Assembly: GCA_043800975.1 (NCBI GenBank)
Contig: JAZDMK010000026.1
Span: 1 to 15,515 of the forward strand
Length of the DNA stretch: 15,515 nucleotides
Origin: JAZDMK01 sp043800975
Lineage (GTDB): Bacteria; Bacteroidota; Bacteroidia; Bacteroidales; JAHJDW01
Reading direction: 5' to 3'
The notes below the pieces were generated by a model. That model was given only the letters and a program-made list of their open reading frames with translations. It was not told the DNA's origin and searched no databases. A program made the position numbers and the translations under genes. Positions 13,928-15,515 of the stretch are shown in pieces; within the stretch, counting starts at the first letter, position 1, and every line of letters starts with the position of its first letter.

Positions 13928-14287
13928 ATGTCTGAAATCCCATTGTATAGTCTTAACTACATAAAAGAACTCTCTTCCGGGAATGACGAATTTGTTGCTG
14001 AGATGATTGGAATTTTTATTATGCAGACTCCTGAAATTCTTTCAAGTCTCAAGCAGGCATACAATGACTGTGAATATGAAAAAGTGAAATTCTATTCACA
14101 TAAATTAAAATCTTCAATTTCCATTTTTGAAATCAACACTTTACAGGATAAACTTATTCTAACTGAAAAGGCTGCAGTTGAGAATCCCAGTCAGGAAATA
14201 CTGAAACCCCTTGTGAATACTATTGTAAATACCTGTGAGCAGGTTATGACTGGATTGAAAGCTGAGCTATCTGTAATGACGAAATAA
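13928..14287 (+). CDS. Single-domain Hpt histidine phosphotransfer protein
   Basis: A 119-residue protein made of one Hpt domain, a four-helix bundle that passes phosphate between response regulators or kinase receiver domains in a phosphorelay. The phosphorylated His is H58 in SHKLKSSI, the conserved HxLKS motif, and the N-terminal helices fit the family (YIKELSSGNDEFVAEMIGIFI at about 11-31, split across helices A and B). The frame extends two codons upstream to a TTG at 13922; I chose the ATG because it is the stronger start codon and fits the promoter spacing. No histidine kinase, receiver or regulator gene is near, so its partner must be encoded elsewhere. It lies between the YwqK-like gene and cysQ, each with its own promoter box. 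Confidence 0.9.
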   Translation: MSEIPLYSLNYIKELSSGNDEFVAEMIGIFIMQTPEILSSLKQAYNDCEYEKVKFYSHKLKSSISIFEINTLQDKLILTEKAAVENPSQEILKPLVNTIVNTCEQVMTGLKAELSVMTK

Positions 14288-14291
14288 TCGT

Positions 14292-14299
14292 TAATTTTG
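14292..14299 (+). promoter_or_regulatory. -7 promoter box TAATTTTG
   Basis: A full TAnnTTTG match ending 26 nt before the cysQ ATG, just after the Hpt stop codon. No -33 element is evident. Confidence 0.5.
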
Positions 14300-14324
14300 A
14301 TAACTTATTTCTCATTTATTATTC

Positions 14325-15134
14325 ATGAATCTTCAAAATCTTATTGAATCTGCTATTATTGCTTCGGTTGATGCCGGAAAGGAAATATTGCAGATATACA
14401 ACAGTGAGGAGTTGGGTGTGGAACTGAAATCGGATCTGTCACCGCTAACCCTTGCTGATAAAGCAGCGCACGAACTGATTGTGAATAAACTTCGCTCTTC
14501 TGGATTTCCGGTTGTCAGCGAAGAGGGTGAAATACCGGGCTATTCAGAGCGAAGCAATTATGATTACTATTGGTTACTAGATCCCTTAGATGGGACAAAA
14601 GAGTTTATAAACAAGAATGGAGAGTTCACTGTAAATATAGCTTTGCTTAAGGGAAATATTCTTTTAGCTGGAGTTGTATATGTGCCCGTTCATGATTTGT
14701 TATATTTTTCTTTTCCAGAAGGTAAGGCCTATAAATTGGAAAATGCTTCATTAGAAGTTGTAACAAATATCACGAGGAGTGCAGAGGTATTGCCTTTGCT
14801 GCAAGATATTTCTGCTTATACTATTATTGCAAGTCGCTCACATCTGAATCAAGAAACCCTTTGCTGGATTGCTGAAGCACGTGTTAAACATGCAGAGATT
14901 CAACTGATCAGTGCTGGCAGTTCCATGAAATTCTGTCGTCTGGCAGAGGGTGCAGCTCATGTCTATCCGCGCTTTGGAAGAACTGCAGAATGGGATACTG
15001 CCGCCGGTCATGCAATTTTAAAAGCTTCAGGCGGAAGAGTAGTTGATGCAAAATCAAAAGAAGAAATTCAATACAATAAACCGGAAATGTATAACCAGGG
15101 CTTCATTGCTTTTTCTGCATTTCAAAAGAAATAA
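14325..15134 (+). CDS. cysQ: 3'(2'),5'-bisphosphate nucleotidase CysQ
   Basis: A 269-residue enzyme of the inositol monophosphatase/FIG superfamily that converts 3'-phosphoadenosine 5'-phosphate, the by-product of sulfate activation, to AMP. Visible metal and catalytic motifs: D45 in LTLADKAA, S65-E66-E67, D86-P-L-D89-G-T-K-E-F, and W223-D224-T-A-A-G-H, the last two being the family signatures. The DPLDGTKEF form separates CysQ from inositol monophosphatases, which have DPIDGT followed by N-F. Length is normal. Sulfate assimilation genes (cysD, cysN, cysC) are not adjacent, although in many Bacteroidota they cluster with cysQ. A strong terminator follows at once. Confidence 0.95.
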   Translation: MNLQNLIESAIIASVDAGKEILQIYNSEELGVELKSDLSPLTLADKAAHELIVNKLRSSGFPVVSEEGEIPGYSERSNYDYYWLLDPLDGTKEFINKNGEFTVNIALLKGNILLAGVVYVPVHDLLYFSFPEGKAYKLENASLEVVTNITRSAEVLPLLQDISAYTIIASRSHLNQETLCWIAEARVKHAEIQLISAGSSMKFCRLAEGAAHVYPRFGRTAEWDTAAGHAILKASGGRVVDAKSKEEIQYNKPEMYNQGFIAFSAFQKK

Positions 15135-15167
15135 AAAAAGCTGTCAATTTTTTGACAGCTTTTTTTT
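15133..15167. terminator. Bidirectional intrinsic terminator between cysQ and the Usp gene
   Basis: Stem GCTGTCAA (15140-15147) and TTGACAGC (15152-15159) with loop TTTT, preceded by seven A and followed by eight T. It overlaps the cysQ stop and ends 19 bp before the stop of the convergent Usp gene, serving both. Confidence 0.92.
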
Positions 15168-15185
15168 ATGCTTCTATGTAAAAAA

Positions 15186-15515
15186 TTATATTTTAAGAAT
15201 CGGAATGTTCAGATCGCGTGGATTAATACACATTACCGGAATTTTCGAATCATTAAAGATGAGTTGTTCATCCCATGGACCTAATGAAAAAGTTGGAATC
15301 AATTTTTCACGGTTAGTCATGATCATAATTAAATCGGCCTTGATAGCATCTGCATAGCTGATTACCTGGCGTGCAAAGTTTCCACCTTTTTCAATGGAAA
15401 CTTTATCGGTACATTTGATATTGTTTTGTTCAAGCAATGACTTAATATGTGCAATATTGTGGCGGATTTTTTTTGCAGCAAATTCATCAGGATCATTCAC
15501 GGCAAAAATATGGAC
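15186..15515 (-). CDS. Universal stress protein, C-terminal part (cut by window edge)
   Basis: The frame is open to the window edge, so the gene starts outside; 109 residues are visible. They match the second domain of a tandem Usp protein: an opening strand VHIFAV, a helix, a VSIEKG strand, the helix FARQVISYADAIKADLIMIM, and the closing GPWDEQLIFNDSKIPVMCINP, where the usual GS loop is replaced by GP. A GTG at 15500 could be read as a start, but that would remove the first strand, so I treat it as an internal valine. It resembles domain 2 of the protein at 5843-6706 in layout and length. It converges on cysQ. Confidence 0.85.
   Translation of the reverse strand, partial: VHIFAVNDPDEFAAKKIRHNIAHIKSLLEQNNIKCTDKVSIEKGGNFARQVISYADAIKADLIMIMTNREKLIPTFSLGPWDEQLIFNDSKIPVMCINPRDLNIPILKI

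Overview
The window looks like ordinary chromosomal DNA from a member of the Bacteroidota. Three things point there: two secreted proteins end in type IX secretion (T9SS) C-terminal sorting domains, nearly every transcription unit starts just downstream of the Bacteroidota -7 promoter box TAnnTTTG, and Shine-Dalgarno sequences are essentially absent. The proteins resemble Sphingobacteriia/Chitinophagia-type relatives, but the sequence alone does not give a genus.

Layout. (1) 1-636: a monocistronic gene for a small two-helix membrane protein with a Met/Cys/His-rich tail, closed by a bidirectional terminator. (2) 637-2934 (-): a large secreted beta-propeller-like T9SS cargo protein, noticeably richer in GC than its neighbours. 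(3) 2935-3203: an intergenic stretch that carries a MITE-like element (imperfect terminal inverted repeats, TTA target duplication). (4) 3204-4956 (-): a two-gene operon, nucleoside phosphorylase followed 4 bp later by a SirB1/transglutaminase-like protein. (5) 5092-5694 (-): a secreted MORN-repeat protein with an exact 23-residue period. (6) 5843-8607 (+): a tight operon of a tandem universal stress protein, CinA and a PAP2 phosphatase, with genes abutting or overlapping. (7) 8688-8930: ribosomal protein L28 with its own promoter and terminator. (8) 9030-9551: a HAD-like hydrolase whose start codon is separated from its catalytic motif by a heptanucleotide tandem repeat. (9) 9592-12126: a BNR/Asp-box beta-propeller T9SS cargo protein. 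(10) 12228-13838: an M23/LysM cell-wall peptidase and a MORN_2/YwqK-like secreted protein. (11) 13928-15134: a lone Hpt phosphotransfer protein and CysQ, followed by a bidirectional terminator. (12) 15186-15515 (-): the C-terminal part of a second universal stress protein, cut by the window edge.

How the genes fit together. Most genes are single units of housekeeping or envelope function: nucleotide and NAD salvage (phosphorylase, CinA, CysQ), stress response (two Usp proteins), envelope or surface (PAP2, M23/LysM, MORN proteins, two T9SS cargos). I see no defence system, CRISPR array, prophage, secretion cluster or biosynthetic cluster. The parts most worth a second look are the metal-binding-like membrane protein, the MITE-like element, the possible frameshift-switch heptamer repeat in the HAD gene, the inverted repeat around the M23 promoter, and the regularity of promoter-to-start spacing.
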